Below, piece after piece: positions 5,139 through 5,787 of a stretch of 5,787 bases of DNA. The translations under genes were made by a program, and so were the position numbers. Under the pieces are notes generated by a model. It made no database searches. It worked only from the letters and a program-made list of their open reading frames with translations, and was not told where the DNA came from. Every line of letters begins with the position of its first letter. Positions within the stretch are counted from its first letter, which is position 1. The DNA lies in assembly GCA_015711875.1 (NCBI GenBank), contig JACVJG010000218.1:1-5787 (forward strand). The letters are read 5' to 3'. The stretch is from Candidatus Solincola jinzensis. GTDB taxonomy: Bacteria > Actinomycetota > Geothermincolia > Geothermincolales > RBG-13-55-18.

Positions 5139-5530
5139 TGGAGGAGGCATACCTCCTACTGGCGGAGGCGAGGACCTTGATCGACCAGCGCAAGCACCAT
5201 GAGGCGGTTCCGCTTCTGGAGCGGGCTAAGGCGCTCGAGCCCCGTCGCGGGTCTATCCTGGAGGCGCTGGGCATCGCCTACTACAACAGCGGGCGCCACG
5301 AACTCGCCATGCGGGAGTTCGAGGAGGCCCTGGAAATAGACCCCACCAACCATTTCGCCCGTTACGGGCTCAGCCGCTGCCCGCGCAACACGGGCCGGCT
5401 GGAGCAAGCCATAGGACAGGTGAAGCTGGCCATGGCCATGGCGCCCGAGGTGGAGATGTACGGGAGCGCGCTGCGGCGCTACCAGCGTGAGCTGGGGTCG
5501 GCCGGCACGCTTTCGGGAAACGGGGTTTGA
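5138..5530 (+). CDS. Small tetratricopeptide repeat (TPR) protein, Rv1691-like position
   Basis: This gene encodes 130 aa starting at GTG5138, whose G is shared with the TAG stop of the previous gene. GGAGGGGG (5126-5133) lies 4 nt upstream. An earlier in-frame start at 5012 would run through the membrane-protein gene and add a low-complexity Gly/Arg stretch, so it is rejected. Three TPR units are visible at about residues 5-36, 38-70 and 72-105. TPR-type positions include A23...L33-E34-P35, G45-x-A-Y-Y and A57...A64-L65-x-I-D-P69. No signal peptide or membrane helix is seen, so it is probably a cytoplasmic protein-protein adaptor. Its partner may be encoded next door: the HAD phosphatase starts 6 nt downstream. 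In M. tuberculosis (from memory) the TPR-like Rv1691 precedes the HAD phosphatase Rv1692; Rv1691 is longer, so orthology is an inference from order. Confidence 0.87.
   Translation: MEEAYLLLAEARTLIDQRKHHEAVPLLERAKALEPRRGSILEALGIAYYNSGRHELAMREFEEALEIDPTNHFARYGLSRCPRNTGRLEQAIGQVKLAMAMAPEVEMYGSALRRYQRELGSAGTLSGNGV
5142..5157 (+). promoter_or_regulatory. Perfect 6-bp hairpin in the first codons of the TPR gene
   Basis: AGGAGG (5142-5147) and CCTCCT (5152-5157) are exact complements around a CATA loop, covering codons 2-7. The CCTCCT arm could alternatively pair with the gene's own Shine-Dalgarno sequence (5126-5133). Structure here would affect ribosome loading at the TAGTG overlap. The pairing is seen directly; a regulatory effect is only inferred. 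Confidence 0.3.
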
Positions 5531-5536
5531 GGGCGT

Positions 5537-5787
5537 ATGGCGGCCATCGATCGCTACCAGGCCTTGTTCATGGACATGGACGGCGTGGTCTATCTCGACC
5601 GCGAGCCCATCCCGGATGCCGTGGAGTTCATATCCCGCGCGCGCGCGGCAGGAAAGCGGCTGCTTTTTCTCACCAATAACTCCAGGCTCACCCGACGTCA
5701 GTACCAGGACAAACTGGCCGGCATGGGCGTGGAGGCGGGCGAGGAAGAGATCCTCACCTCCGCCGCCGCCACGGCGGATTTCCTGCT
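5537..5787 (+). CDS. HAD-superfamily IIA (NagD-like) phosphatase, 3' truncated by window
   Basis: The first 83 codons are visible and the frame stays open to the window edge. Catalytic motif I is D13-M-D15-G-V-V-Y, where D13 would be the phospho-acceptor nucleophile and D15 the general acid. Motif II is T46-N-N-S49. ILTSAAATADFL (72-83) matches the segment leading to the C2-type cap in the IIA subfamily. Characterised members dephosphorylate small molecules such as glycerol 3-phosphate, phosphoglycolate, pyridoxal phosphate or nucleotides. In the M. tuberculosis member Rv1692, next to a TPR gene, the substrate is glycerol 3-phosphate (from memory). Full-length proteins are usually about 250-340 aa, so most of this one is missing. 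ATG5537 follows GAGGG (5529-5533) and lies 6 nt after the TPR stop, giving a shared operon. Later in-frame ATGs (codons 12 and 14) would remove the strand before motif I. The substrate is unknown here. Confidence 0.9.
   Translation, partial: MAAIDRYQALFMDMDGVVYLDREPIPDAVEFISRARAAGKRLLFLTNNSRLTRRQYQDKLAGMGVEAGEEEILTSAAATADFL

Overview
The window is GC-rich (by eye about two thirds G+C). All convincing genes lie on the + strand, are tightly packed, and use GTG and TTG as well as ATG starts. Strong purine-rich ribosome binding sites and the gene pair at the 3' end suggest a deep-branching actinobacterial (Actinomycetota) lineage, probably anaerobic or microaerophilic given the iron-sulfur, flavin and radical SAM enzymes. 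The lineage is an inference from synteny recalled from Mycobacterium tuberculosis, not a database result.

Positions 1-2096 hold the end of an operon for a multi-subunit, iron-sulfur/flavin amino-acid (or amine) dehydrogenase of the HcnABC / archaeal dye-linked proline dehydrogenase type. It consists of the C-terminal tail of what looks like the NAD(P)/FAD-binding alpha subunit, a fused ferredoxin plus BFD-type [2Fe-2S] electron-transfer subunit, and a DAO-family catalytic FAD subunit. Consecutive genes overlap (19 and 8 nt), as expected for co-translated subunits of one complex. The substrate cannot be read from sequence.

Positions 2097-2401 are a non-coding stretch. It holds a perfect 10-bp hairpin just after the operon (terminator-like, without a U-tract), a perfect TATAAT box, an 11-nt tandem repeat at the expected transcription start, several small hairpins, a possible 5-codon leader ORF, and a strong AGGAGG site partly complementary to the sequence just before it. 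It leads into a TTG-started B12-binding-type radical SAM enzyme (2402-3922) that appears to form its own transcription unit and whose substrate is unknown.

Positions 3923-5787 hold a second compact cluster: a zinc-ribbon protein with a long charged linker and four predicted membrane helices (4017-5138), a small TPR protein overlapping it by one base (5138-5530), and the start of a HAD-IIA (NagD-like) phosphatase (5537 to the window edge). TPR followed by HAD-IIA phosphatase recalls the Rv1691-Rv1692 order upstream of tlyA-nadK-recN in actinobacteria, so those genes would be predicted just beyond the window. No RNA genes, CRISPR arrays, insertion sequences or prophage genes were seen.
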